From: Lantana camara
Lineage: Eukaryota > Streptophyta > Magnoliopsida > Lamiales > Verbenaceae
Reading direction: 5' to 3'
NCBI GenBank assembly: GCA_037501455.1
Contig: CM074860.1
Coordinates: forward strand, 47,936,501 to 48,000,500
DNA length: 64,000 nt
The position numbers and the translations under genes are program-made. Below, in pieces: positions 10,313 through 21,059 of the stretch; the stretch's first letter is position 1; every line of letters starts with the position of its first letter. The notes beneath the pieces are model-generated. The model was not told the DNA's origin. It saw nothing but the letters and a program-made list of their open reading frames with translations, and did not search any database.

Positions 10313-11534
10313 AACTCAGATGCAGCTGGATTGAACTGATACTTGATAGTTGAGACGAAAGGACTTCCTATCGAGTAAACACTAAAATGCATGTTGGGTA
10401 AAGATGGCAATGCATGTGTCACGTTTACACCAAGCAATTATACCACACATTAGCGCAACAAAACCAATTAGAAATGCACGAATAACATAAGATCAAGAGA
10501 ATAAATAATTAATGCAAAATATGATGCACGTGCTATGAATGCTTTGGAACCTGTCACCAATGAGGTAAGTAGTTAGCTCGACAGCTTTTCCTTGTTACTC
10601 CAAGTCCCGCGGTTACTTTGACTTGGTGATTATTCCTTGACTTTCCCACGGTCTTCGAGATTCCCATGCATCTTTATAAATCAACTTGTATCTTCCACTT
10701 CCACGGAGTTAACATCCAATTTATTCTCCAAATTCGACCTTTACTTCTAATCGTCGTCTCCATCAAGAAACCCGCACTTACCCTTTAGAAAGTTCAATTC
10801 ACCTCCAACTGCTTGCATTTGATCGCATGATTTCCTTTCAAGGAGTGATTGCCTTTCTTTACTATTTCCATTTGTTGCTTCATATCTTCCATTTTACTTC
10901 ACAACATGGCAATTCAGCTTGGGTTTTGGAAGAACAAGCTCATCTCCCACTCAACACCTTGCTTAAGATTACCGTGACTATTGATTATGAGTTTCCCATC
11001 ACGATCAAAATCCAGAGCACCCAAGTCCAATTCTTCCCGATCTTAACTTCGACAGACTTAATTTCAATTCAATAGGCTTAATCAGAAATCCTTCTTGTCG
11101 ACCCCAGGTACACAGCTCCTACCGGGCCCATTTTATCTGAGTCTCTCCTAACTATCGAGACCTCTTCAACGATCTCATCCGGGATCAAATATCTTCAAGA
11201 CTCGTTCGCTTCATTCTTTAGGTTGACAAATCTTGCTGCATCCAATTAAAACACTCCAAGTAGCAGACTCTCATAATTTAGTCTTCTGAGTCCCAACAAT
11301 CCCATGATTATCTCCTATTCCGATTTCACCAAATGTCTCTCTGCCATCGCATCTCTAGATTCAATCTTCCCATCCCGAATCCTCATCCTTGACTCTAGCT
11401 CCATTTGGGAAGTCTCACATCTCTAATTCTCTACATTCTTCCCAGAGTATCCTGTTCATCTTCCAGGTCTCAGAGAGTTTGCAATCGATCTTCTTTGTCG
11501 TAGAACTTGACCAGGGTTTGATAGTATCTTTATA

Positions 11535-11545
11535 ACCTATAAATC
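11535..11545 (-). promoter_or_regulatory. Acceptor-like site in leader of A
   Basis: The sense strand reads GTGATTTATAG|GTT, with AG at 11538-11537. A CACTAATC branch-point-like motif lies about 40 nt upstream (11575-11581). It aligns with the acceptor just before gag in J, B and E, although A has no gag. Confidence 0.4.
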
Positions 11546-11752
11546 ACAGCTTACTTCAAGAATAGATGCATGCGATTAGTGCATGCTCATGACACATATT
11601 CGATACGAAAGACAAGAATCCGTATAAGATGCAACAAGTGATTCAACAAAATTCTTAAGAGAAGCCAAATTCCATATTCAAGATCGATGCAATGCACACA
11701 ATATCACATAGTCCCTATGCCGTTCGACTTAAACTGACTCCGACACGACTCA

Positions 11753-11779
11753 AGAACACCGGTTTTGCAACCGGGCTCT
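11753..11779 (-). repeat. Hairpin overlapping the primer-binding site (A)
   Basis: In sense order AGAGC pairs with GTTCT (one G-U) and CCGGTT pairs with AACCGG around a GCAA loop, with one bulged T. The AGAGC half is the last five bases of the primer-binding site. See the matching hairpins in B, E, G, J and L. Confidence 0.75.
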
Positions 11780-11786
11780 GATACCA
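11775..11786 (-). promoter_or_regulatory. Primer-binding site of A (initiator tRNA-Met)
   Basis: The sense strand reads TGGTATCAGAGC, complementary to the 3' end of plant initiator tRNA-Met, eight bases inside the 5' LTR. Confidence 0.92.
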
Positions 11787-13841
11787 CTTAAGGATGTAGC
11801 ACCCCGCACGTGAGGCACCACATCCCCCGCACTAAGGCTCAACACGAGTAACGAAATAGTAAATCCGTACCCGTATCAAACCCTAGCGAACGGGAGACAA
11901 ACATAAAAACCTTCCTAAGCCAGGCGGAGCTAGACCCTGTAATGTTTACCAATCCACAAAATATAATGCATAACGAAGCCAAAATTCAAGTATACAAGCC
12001 ATAAACGGAATTCGGGCTCTTCAGGCCTCTTTTAAAACATAGTAAAATCCAGTAAAGCCAATTTCATCATAAATACATAGGTATCAAATTTCATAACTTG
12101 TTCGAGTTCAAGGTATAGTAGAACGAATCATACATAACTCCAATACCAGTATGAGTGCAGAGACTCCCTAACCTAACTCGACCCACTTAGAACTCCAAAC
12201 CTCCGCCTAGCCCGAAATTCCAAAGCCAAACCTGCACACTAAAGTGTTGGGGAGGGAGAGGGTCAGTCTCTAGAAGACTGAGTGAGCAGGAGCGATAAAT
12301 ATATATAAAACATGCACATGCAAGTCATAAATCCCGAGCAAGGTTTTATTTGAATTTAGTTCCCGATAAGGCAAGAGAATGACCAATCAATGCTCGGATT
12401 TATGACGAATTCATATTAAATTCATTACGTTCATAAATCATACATAATTATAAGGCTCGGCGAGTGCGCGTGCACAACCTCCATCCAAACTCCGACCGTG
12501 TACGACAAATATCAATAATATATTGATTAGGTGATCATGCAATATATCATAATACAGGCAGACCATAAATCAAGTCCTAAATATATTGTTTGGGCAATCC
12601 GATTCCCGGCCTTCCCGCACAGTGCCTATCAATCGATAATCAATCAGTCAATCAATCATTCAATTATAATTAATTCCAACCTTCTTCCTCCGGGTTGGTG
12701 GTGGGTTTGCAAGGCCCGACCACCCTGTCTTTGACCAAAAGGGGTTACATGACTCCCCAGATGGCACTCAGCTCCCTTTCCCCGCCAATCTCCTGACGAG
12801 GTCCAGTACCGCTGTTTAAATAGTGGGACTAGTATATGGGATCCCCGTCAGCCCTTGCTTCCTCGGTTAGCCACATACACTAAGTCCCGGGGCCCGTTCC
12901 GTAATAAGTAATAAATGTGTCTCGCCAAAACATATCAATACATACATATGATACATACTATAAGAAATCATACCTTACCGTGTAATTCGGCATATGCTAT
13001 ATACGTTCCTCTCCGTGTCATCCTAATCCATAGCTAGCATGAAGACACACGGTTTGGAGCATAGCCTCATTACAAAACCATTTTTCAAGCTTACATACGC
13101 TCATACATATGTTTCAGAAGAATTTACTCGATAACTTCGTTTGAAAACCATATATATATATAATCATAGGGTTTTTGGCCAAAGCTTTTCACATAAGGGT
13201 TGTAGGGTTTGTTACATAGCTAAAACGAAAACCACCCTCACCTTAACCGTGATGAAACAAGGAACGAGTTATCAAGTGCTTGAACGATCAAAAGCTCTCC
13301 ACCCTGGAGACAAACTGTACAAAAGACCACAAGACGTGTTCGTGAGACTCAAGACTCTAAATGAACCATATATGACGCACGGCAATGCTCAAGCATGATA
13401 TGAAGGCATAAAGATCATATTAAGTCATGAAAATCATATAACCAATTCATTCACTTGTTCAATCATAGATCCTTCAATTCATACTTCCAATCCAATAATT
13501 CAAGAATCCAAATAAGGGCACAGAACATGTTCAAGCTCGTCCATAATGTTACCATATACTTCATATTACATAACATAGCATATATTCAAGGTTGGGCAAC
13601 AAGAAGAAGTGATAAGATATAGAAAATAAGCGAGGCGATTCATAAACGACACATAAACACCCATAACCGGCATTAAGTAAAAGCATGCCTATAGCACATC
13701 CAAATGCCATGAAATTAAACCAAAATACTCCTAACACATAGTAAAACAAGTTCATAGTTCAACATAAAGGGAGATAAAGTCATTAAGGATGGGAAACAAA
13801 TCAAAAACCGAAAAGGAAGCAACACGGACTGCACATGGGAA

Positions 13842-13967
13842 GTGACACGGGGGTGTCACCAACCCTTGCCCAACTGAGCCACGGGCGTGGCTCAGTACAG
13901 AGCTGCCCAGAGAGTGTGACACGCCCGTGTCTCCCTCTTATGAGTAAATGAGACACGGGGGTGTCAC
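13842..13967. repeat. Palindrome cluster in LTR A (right copy)
   Basis: The same four inverted repeats as at 6943-7068. One difference lies between the palindromes (GCCAAGAG becomes GCCCAGAG) and not in a stem. Confidence 0.85.
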
Positions 13968-14853
13968 GGTACAGAACTTAATCCCCTTTGAAATTTTTCC
14001 GGCAAAACTGAACTCAAACAAACTCAATCCAAAGGCATACCAAATGAACTCCAAATGCTCTGAAACTTCATATACAACATATTTGGCATGTTATGAACAT
14101 TTTTCATTTAGAGTGCAAAAGCTAAATCACACGTTAAGATCATCGAAACCGTGAAACAAAACTGGGTCGCTACAATCGGACATATGAGCCCTAATGATTC
14201 TATCATGCCTTGATCAAGTACTTAGGGCTTGAATTTGGATCTGAAACTTTGGGGAATGCATGCTAACATACCAAAAAACTAATATACATCATATATATGC
14301 AAAATGGTACAATTTAAAGCACATTAGGATGACCAACAACTTACCAAACACAACAGCAACAAATCTGTCATGGTGCATGCATAGAAACAGGCCATGTATT
14401 TCGGTTTTGAGGCTTCAAATGGATCCAAATACTTGAAACATGAATGCTAACATATATAACAATAAGTGTACATCAACTCCATGCATTTTCACACGAAATG
14501 GAGGCCATATGATCATGCAACAACACCAAATTTCACACAGCAGTTCGAAAACAGGGGAAAATAGTTTGATCACCAAGTTTGGAGCTCCATAACTCAAAAT
14601 TTTATAAAAGGAGCAAGAGAAGAAATCCTCCTAACATCATATACTATCAGTTAGGAAAGAAATAAGCCAAGAACCAAGTTCATATGATCATGTTTAAGCA
14701 AGGAATTCAGCCACACAAGTAAATAGGTCACTAGGACAAAAATCCCTAAAAGTTCATACTAATCTCATAATTCAAACCCTAATCAAATCTGATCCAAATC
14801 ATGTTTTAAATAGAGGAAATCAAACATAATTGAGTAGAGAAGACATAAATATT

Positions 14854-14862
14854 CATACCTTG
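14854..14862 (-). promoter_or_regulatory. Putative splice donor in LTR A (right, 5' LTR)
   Basis: The sense strand reads TTCAAG|GTATGA, with GT at 14858-14857. This copy is the one that would be transcribed into the leader. Confidence 0.5.
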
Positions 14863-15666
14863 AAGTTTTGGTGAAGGAAGATGGTGATTTGAGCTCAAAA
14901 TCACAAAGGATGGCCAAGGGTTTCTCTCCTTCTTCTCTTCTCCCTTCTCTCGATCAGTTGCAGAATGAGAGGAGATATTTTGGCTCGGTTTTTGCAGCTA
15001 AAAGGGTAGGAGAAAGGGTTAACCCATGGTAGATAAGTCATGGTTAAGGTGTGGTTAAGTTAAGAGGGGTTATGGGGTCCCACCATGAAGACTAGTCAAC
15101 ATAAGGGCTCTTCTTGCATGAGTTGTCCGTTACGGTTGGATTTTGGAGGTCTTAATGATCTCAAAAAGGTATGAGGCTTCTTCCATTGTCTCCGAATCGT
15201 CGATACGAAGGCAACGGAGTTGACGAAATTCGAATCCGAATTCCCGAGCTCAAGATATCACGCACGGAACCAAGGGTGCGCTAATTGCTCGTTAGCCCCC
15301 GACTTGGTTCCAAAAATCAAAATAAATTCATAAACACGTCAATTGAATCCGAAAACATAAACCGAGCACATAGGCACGTTCATAACACACATATTTACGA
15401 CATATTAAATTTTCACGCCAATCCAGTATCATTTCATATAAGAACGAAGTAGAAACAAAACACTCAAGCGCATGAACGAATTCATATTGTTATAAATAAA
15501 TTACTAAACTTAAATTCCATATTAATTAAATTAAATAACAAAAGTTTACGGTTTTAAATCAAATAAAAACACTTATAAACAATTAATCATATAATTAAAT
15601 ACTTAATTTGCGCAATTTTTAAACAAATACGTCACATTACTTAAACTGAAAAACGGGGGCGTTACA

Positions 15667-16325
15667 GTTCCCATTTATACCTTGTGCTGGGAACCGTCGT
15701 TCCCAGTTTCGCTGGGGAGATCCGCGGGAAGGACCGTTCCCATGCAAGAATATGCATGGGAATGGCCGTTCCCAACCCCCTGTTCCCCTTTTATGCATGT
15801 TCTTTTGTGTTTACTTGATCCGTTTGAAATGCTTTATGAATTATATGTTATGATATGACTTCGATTCCATTCTTAGATGATAATACGTCATTTTAATTGA
15901 ATAACTTCGTATGAAAGTTTTTCCTACGTTATGCTACTTGACCTATGTGATTCATATCATTCCATAATGCATTGTTAAACCTTAATACTTCGTTAATTGC
16001 ATGATTTGGTGGAATATGTGAACTATGCTATGTGATCCCTGTGTACACTTCCTTCCATATTACATATCATTCGTCTCTTGGTACGCCGTGCGTCTTACTT
16101 GGTTCATATAGAGTTTAAGTCATGGGTTTTTGTATATTTGTTACAGAGTTTGGTGGTGCCGGTGGGCCCGTGGTTTAGAGTGTTTGGCCCTTCACACTCT
16201 CAGACTCTAATATCACGAGGTGAGGTTTAGGATTTTGTATAGTTATGCGACCCATGGCCTTTACATGTTGATTTCTACCCTTGCATGAGAGTATACCCTA
16301 CTATAGATACGTATGTGTTGGATAT
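15667..16325 (+). mobile_element. LTR of element J, segment 2
   Basis: Resumes with the duplicated GTTCC (15667-15671) and continues the palindrome cluster: GGGAAC/GTTCCC at 15689-15704, then 15726-15741 and 15758-15773. It is interrupted at 16325 by solo LTR K. Confidence 0.75.
15689..15773. repeat. Palindrome cluster of LTR J, second part
   Basis: Three more GGGAA...TTCCC inverted repeats. With 4807-4895 this gives five units of the same core in about 190 bp of the original LTR. Confidence 0.8.
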
Positions 16326-16864
16326 TGTGACACCTCAGTTTTTTGGCAAGCCAGGTACGACGTCGGGAGAGACTTTAATTCAGTAATTATGTGAATTATG
16401 TGACGTCACATGCCAACGTGTTAACGTGTAATTTTATTATGTGTGCATTAGAATTTATTAAATGTATTTGGACTCAGTTGTCCAATAATTGCTCGTTAGG
16501 AACCTAATTATAATTAGGGTATTTTGGGGCCTTCGTGGCTCCCTTGAGCTCCGGAATTCGAATTCGAATTCTAACCTTAGCATTGAGTTTGTTTCGGTCA
16601 TTCGGATTCAATGGATTAACCTTTGTAATTTTCTAAAGCCATTTGATACCCCTACAGTTTTAAAATCCGATCCGAGTGGACCGGATCCCTTTTGACCCAA
16701 CCCATTAACCCGGCCCGTTTAACTCAGCCCCAAAAAGGAGCCAAGTTCATCTCTCTCCCTCATTTTCACGTACAAACAAGGAAGAGGAAGAGAAGCAAAC
16801 ACCCCCTTTTAGCCATAAACCCTTTGAGCTCGGGTTCTCAAGATCCAACCGTCCGATCAACGAC

Positions 16865-16874
16865 CTAAGGTAAC
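16865..16874 (+). promoter_or_regulatory. Putative splice donor in LTR K
   Basis: CCTAAG|GTAACC, with GT at 16870-16871, about 545 nt into the LTR. Confidence 0.45.
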
Positions 16875-17312
16875 CATTTTATTCCTCTCGTTACGTGCGT
16901 TAATTCCACGTATATCTTGCAACTTAAATCCTTGCCTAAGTGCCTCTTTGGGGAAGATGATCAATAGTGACTTTTATATGAAAAACTTGATCCATGCTTT
17001 CATTCTTGAACTACTTGATTTAAGATTGAGATATGATGTTTCCTTGAGTTCATTTGATGCTTCTTTGATGTACTTTTGGTTGTTGGATGTGTATTGCATA
17101 CCACTCCATTAATGGAGTTTGAAGAAGATGAAAATGGCAACTTGTTATATACTTGATTTCATGACTTGAACTTGAGATATGTGATTAAGCATGTATACAT
17201 GAACTTATGCCTTGAATTTGAAGTATTTTGGTTGAGGTTTGAGGTGGTTTTGTTGAATTTTGGTTTCTCTCGTGTTTACCCCTGTTTTTGATGCGTTTCT
17301 TCTGCCCAAAAC

Positions 17313-17435
17313 ATCTACCCAGGCGGGTAGATTTTTGCCCACAAAACTACCCGGGCAGGTAGTTTAGTACAAAAGGTTTCTGCACCTGCTCTCCCCGTCC
17401 GGGTAAATTTTTGCCTTGTTTTTCCCCGGCCGGGT
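17313..17435. repeat. Palindrome cluster in LTR K
   Basis: ATCTACCC (17313-17320) pairs with GGGTAGAT (17325-17332), and AAACTACC (17344-17351) pairs with GGTAGTTT (17358-17365). Weaker CCCGTCCGGG and CCCGGCCGGG units follow to about 17435. Confidence 0.75.
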
Positions 17436-19521
17436 GCTCCCTCATACGACCTCCGATTGACCTGACTTTTGAACCGTTCGAAACCTCTTGAAGTCTAGAA
17501 CAATCTCCAATTAGAATAAAATCATTATCTTTTCCCATTTGTGAGATATTATCAATTCTTTTTGGTGTCGCCACGTTACCGACAATCTGCTTTCGCCCAA
17601 CTTCGGGTCTACCCCATTTTCACCTCGCTTTGAACCACAATTCGAGACACATACCATTTTAAAGGACTATGTGTCTAGTTTCCTTTCCAAGAAATAAAAC
17701 TCGATTCCAACTTCTAGAACTCAGGATATGTTCAATTCTTTACAGCCTGCGTATTTCCAAAATTGCCAAACTTTGCCAAAAACCGTTTTATCGCCTTCCT
17801 TTCACCTCCTCGACCTCTTATTTGACTTACATGAATTGTTTACAAGCCTAATTGAATGATTAAATAATTTATGTGACTAAATGAAATTACTTGTGCTCAT
17901 GAACACGATCACACCATTTCGTGACTTATTTATGAATTAATGCATATTGAATCATGCCATGACATGATGCACCACTTCATGAACATTGCCGTGCGTCCTA
18001 CTTGGTTCCATTTTGAGTCGTGACTCACGAGTACACCATGTTTCCTTTCTTGTTCAGTGTTCTCCTCGGTGGAGACTTTCAAGCTTTGTGGTCCTTCTCC
18101 TACTTCTTTCTTGCACTTGGAGGTGAGGGTTTTCTTTTATATTCGACCTACAACTCTGCATGCCTTATACCTAGCCAAACAGTTTTCTATACTAACCCTT
18201 GCCATACGCTATATACCGGCTATGTATCGGAAATGATTTATATATTGTGTAGTGTTAATGCTGAGCCTGTTTTGCGAGATCCGGCTTGTACCCCCCGCTC
18301 TTGTAGCACTGGACTAGCCGGAGTGGTTCCTGTTCCTGTTCCTGGGGCCCAGGGGCTTGTGTCTTGAGTGAACCGGGGAGGTATCGGGCTGACGGTGACC
18401 TCTTGTGTAAGTGCCATCTTGTTGGACTATCCTGATATCCACCAGGAGGTTTGGTGGAAGAAGGAGCTCGAGATCTGAAGAGTCATGAACCTACAGATCA
18501 TTCCTGCCTAGATGGCGAGGGTTAGCTACCCGGACCATCACTGGAGAAGGAGATTACTTGTACTTGTTTTGCCGCTTGTAATAATTATAACTCCTGTTTC
18601 CTGCTTGTTTCCTGATTACCTGCTTTTACCTATCATTTAATAAGTGAAAAGAGGAGTCCAGGATGGATTGAATACCCGTTCTCGTCGGGTCCCCTAAAAT
18701 ATTAAACATAGATATCCGTAACCTCTGGCATGCCCCCAGTCCCTGTACAACACCGGAGCTCATGGATCGTTAAGGTAAAATGGGCATCAACAGAGGGCGT
18801 ACGGATATCGAGACATGCATTGTATATCCTATTTGCCTGACTTGCATGCTTGAACATAATTCCACCCGTACGTATTAATTACTTCTGATTCCTATCTCCT
18901 GTTTTTATAACTAATAACGTACAGTGGAGTTATGCCTGCCTGATTACCTGTCTATATATATATATATGTGAGTACCCCCTTCACTCAGTCAGTTGGTTGA
19001 CCCCTCCCTCTCGTTGTTTTTAGTGTCTATCTTGCAGGCTCTGTGGTCATTAGGCGGGGTCTTTTGAAGTCTTTGATTGAGTCTTGGTCCTGTTTGCACT
19101 GCATCGTACCGTACCTTTATTTCCTGCTTGTAACTGGGCTATGTAAGCCAGTCTGTATTGTTATTACTTTATTGAACTCGGGACAGGTTTATAGGACCCT
19201 AGTTGAACCCGTTTATATGTTATTGCATTGTATTGATTCGGGACAGGTTACGGCAGGATCTTGAACTAGTTGAACCCGTATTTACATTCTTGTATGAATT
19301 GAAATTTTATATTGGATAGTGATTGCATGATTACATTGCTTCCGCATTCTTTGTTTTGTTGAATTGATTGGTACAGGGTCTAGTCCTACCTAACAGGTTG
19401 ATTTTTTTATTTTTTATTTTATCTCCGTTCATCGTGAGCTTGGTTCATGTATGGAATTCCATATCATGTGTGGACGGGGTCTCGGTGCGGGGGATGTGGG
19501 GCCTCCGTTCGGGGTATCACA

Positions 19522-20790
19522 GATACGATATGTTTATGACTTTTGCGTGCGTCCTGCATGGGTGGAGGTCATTGAGGCTTAAAGTTCCACCGCGTAGGAA
19601 TACGTATAAAAACCTGTTTGTGAGCCATATGTAAGCTATTTTGGAAAATTCAGTTGTGTTATGATTATATAGCGAGATTGCCATGAAAGATTGGCGTATG
19701 TTCTATTCTGTTCTATTTTGGGCCCAGGAGTTATGGGTAATGGGTCCCCCGGGACGGTTAGGGCCGTCGGGTATTTACCCATTGCGCAGTCTCCACATGT
19801 ACGATTAGGATGTACCGGGACCCACCAGGAGGTTTGGTTGGGAAACGGAGTCCTTAGGGTTGTAGTAGCATTTAGCACTCCCCTCGCTTGTCCTGATGGT
19901 TAGGGTCGCGCAACCCTACCATCACCCGGAGTTGAGGTTGGTATGTTATTTCTATTTTATGAGGAGTTAAGGTTGGAAGCTCGTACTCGCCGAGCAGTTG
20001 GTTATGTTATGTTATGGAATTATGAATCGGGATAGAATCTTTCTGAAAAATGGTTTCTAAACTTATATCTATATCTATTTAGGTTATTTCGAAATGTTTT
20101 GGTACGCAACACCTATCCTCGGTTCATGAGTCCATTCTTTTATTATGTGCTATGCTCTGTACATTTATATTGTGGGTGTGCTTTAGCCGCCCTCACTCAG
20201 TCAGTTGACTGACACCTCATTTTATCTTTTAGTTTGCAGGATTCCTTTTGGATTGAGCTAGGCGAAAGTGAGTCTTCGGTGTCACACTTGTCAGTCTAGT
20301 TGGTGATAGGATGCATTTGTCACATACTCTACATACGTTATGTATTTATGTTTCGTACTTGAAGATTAAGTTTATATTCTACTTAGACTTAAACCCGTGT
20401 GGGGTTAGTAAGATGGTACTTGCATATTATTAGATATTATGATGATACTTATGTTGTTTATTATGTTGGATTATGAATTGATATACGGGATTAGGTATCT
20501 ATGGTAGTTGAACCCGTCGCCTGTTATGTATGTTGATATTCGGGATTAGGTATCTATGCTAGTTGAACCCGTCAACTATTTGGTATGTTGATTTAATTGC
20601 TTCCGCTATATGTTGATGAATGTTTTAATTGCCTCCGTACTCTGAGTTTGTCAAGTTAGATCCGCCTAGCCTAGTGTGTGAGTTGGTCTCCCGTTCGCTA
20701 TGATTCGGATTCGGGCATGGACTTCCTATTTCATGACCGGTTCTGGATCTTAGTGCGGCGGATGTGGTATCCTCCGTCTGGGGTGCTACA
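19522..20790 (+). mobile_element. LTR of element J, segment 3 (3' end)
   Basis: The last 1.27 kb of LTR J, ending GGGGTGCTACA at 20790. Joined with segments 1 and 2 the LTR is about 3.0 kb. The primer-binding site follows, so this is the 5' LTR of a plus-oriented element. Confidence 0.8.
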
Positions 20791-20798
20791 TCCTTAAG

Positions 20799-20810
20799 TG
20801 GTATCAGAGC
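20799..20810 (+). promoter_or_regulatory. Primer-binding site of J (initiator tRNA-Met)
   Basis: TGGTATCAGAGC, eight bases after the LTR. Confidence 0.92.
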
Positions 20811-20833
20811 TCTAGGCGGTAAAATCGAGCTCT
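20806..20833 (+). repeat. Hairpin overlapping the primer-binding site (J)
   Basis: AGAGCTC (20806-20812) pairs with GAGCTCT (20827-20833), a 7-bp stem. The apical part GGTAAAATC is a decayed version of the loop seen in A and B. Confidence 0.7.
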
Positions 20834-21010
20834 AGTGTCGTGTTGTGTCTGTCTAGGTCGAACGGCGTAGGATAATTTGGTTATGTGCGCACTTGCATTA
20901 TGATTTGAAGTGCTATGCATTCGAATTTTCATCACTTTGCTGAATTTATACTACTTGATGACTTGCATTTCTTGGTAGTTCTTGATTGATTTATTACGTG
21001 GCATGAGCAT

Positions 21011-21059
21011 TTATTAATCGACATGCATATTTCGACATTGAAGTTGTGAGATTTTCAGG
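21011..21059 (+). promoter_or_regulatory. Branch point and acceptor before gag of J
   Basis: TTATTAATC at 21011-21019 is branch-point-like. A T-rich stretch leads to TTTTCAG ending at 21058. The gag ATG starts at 21060, so splicing from the LTR donor would put gag right at the start of exon 2. Confidence 0.55.

Larger units (their letters stand above)
8768..11794 (-). mobile_element. Internal domain of element A
   Basis: 3,027 bp. In sense order (right to left) it holds: primer-binding site and hairpin, acceptor-like site, about 1.3 kb without recognisable coding, decayed frames at 10312-10100 and 9837-9574, a polypurine-like motif at 10217-10234, a conserved GGTGAACGGTAC block near 9203, the hairpin array and the polypurine tract. 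No Gag or Pol motif could be seen. Parts align by eye with H and A2. Confidence 0.8.
4896..15666 (-). mobile_element. Complete non-autonomous LTR retrotransposon A (LARD-like)
   Basis: This is a full-length minus-oriented element of 10,771 bp. It has two 3,872-bp LTRs with no length difference, TG...CA ends, an intact primer-binding site and polypurine tract, and the target duplication GTTCC. The 3,027-bp internal domain lacks gag and pol; only short decayed reading frames remain. LTRs of nearly 4 kb around about 3 kb of non-coding DNA fit the large retrotransposon derivative (LARD) class. By eye the two LTRs differ at about 13 positions, so the insertion is recent. It landed inside a palindrome of LTR J. 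Movement must have relied on proteins from another element. Confidence 0.93.
11795..15666 (-). repeat. 5' LTR of element A
   Basis: 3,872 bp, offset exactly 6,899 bp from the left LTR. It repeats the donor-like site (14857-14858) and the palindrome cluster (13842-13967). Being next to the primer-binding site, it is the 5' LTR. Confidence 0.93.
16326..19521 (+). mobile_element. Solo LTR K
   Basis: Starts TGTGACACC at 16326 and ends GGGGTATCACA at 19521 (3,196 bp). No primer-binding site or internal region follows. The flanks GATAT (16321-16325) and GATAC (19522-19526) form a target duplication with one change. Sequence on both sides belongs to LTR J, as comparison with LTR M shows. It carries a donor-like site at 16870 and its own palindromes near 17313. 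Confidence 0.8.

Noticed and set aside
20799..20830. tRNA gene fragment because of GGTATCAGAGC
   Set aside because: It is the complement of the initiator tRNA 3' end placed right after LTRs, so it is a primer-binding site.
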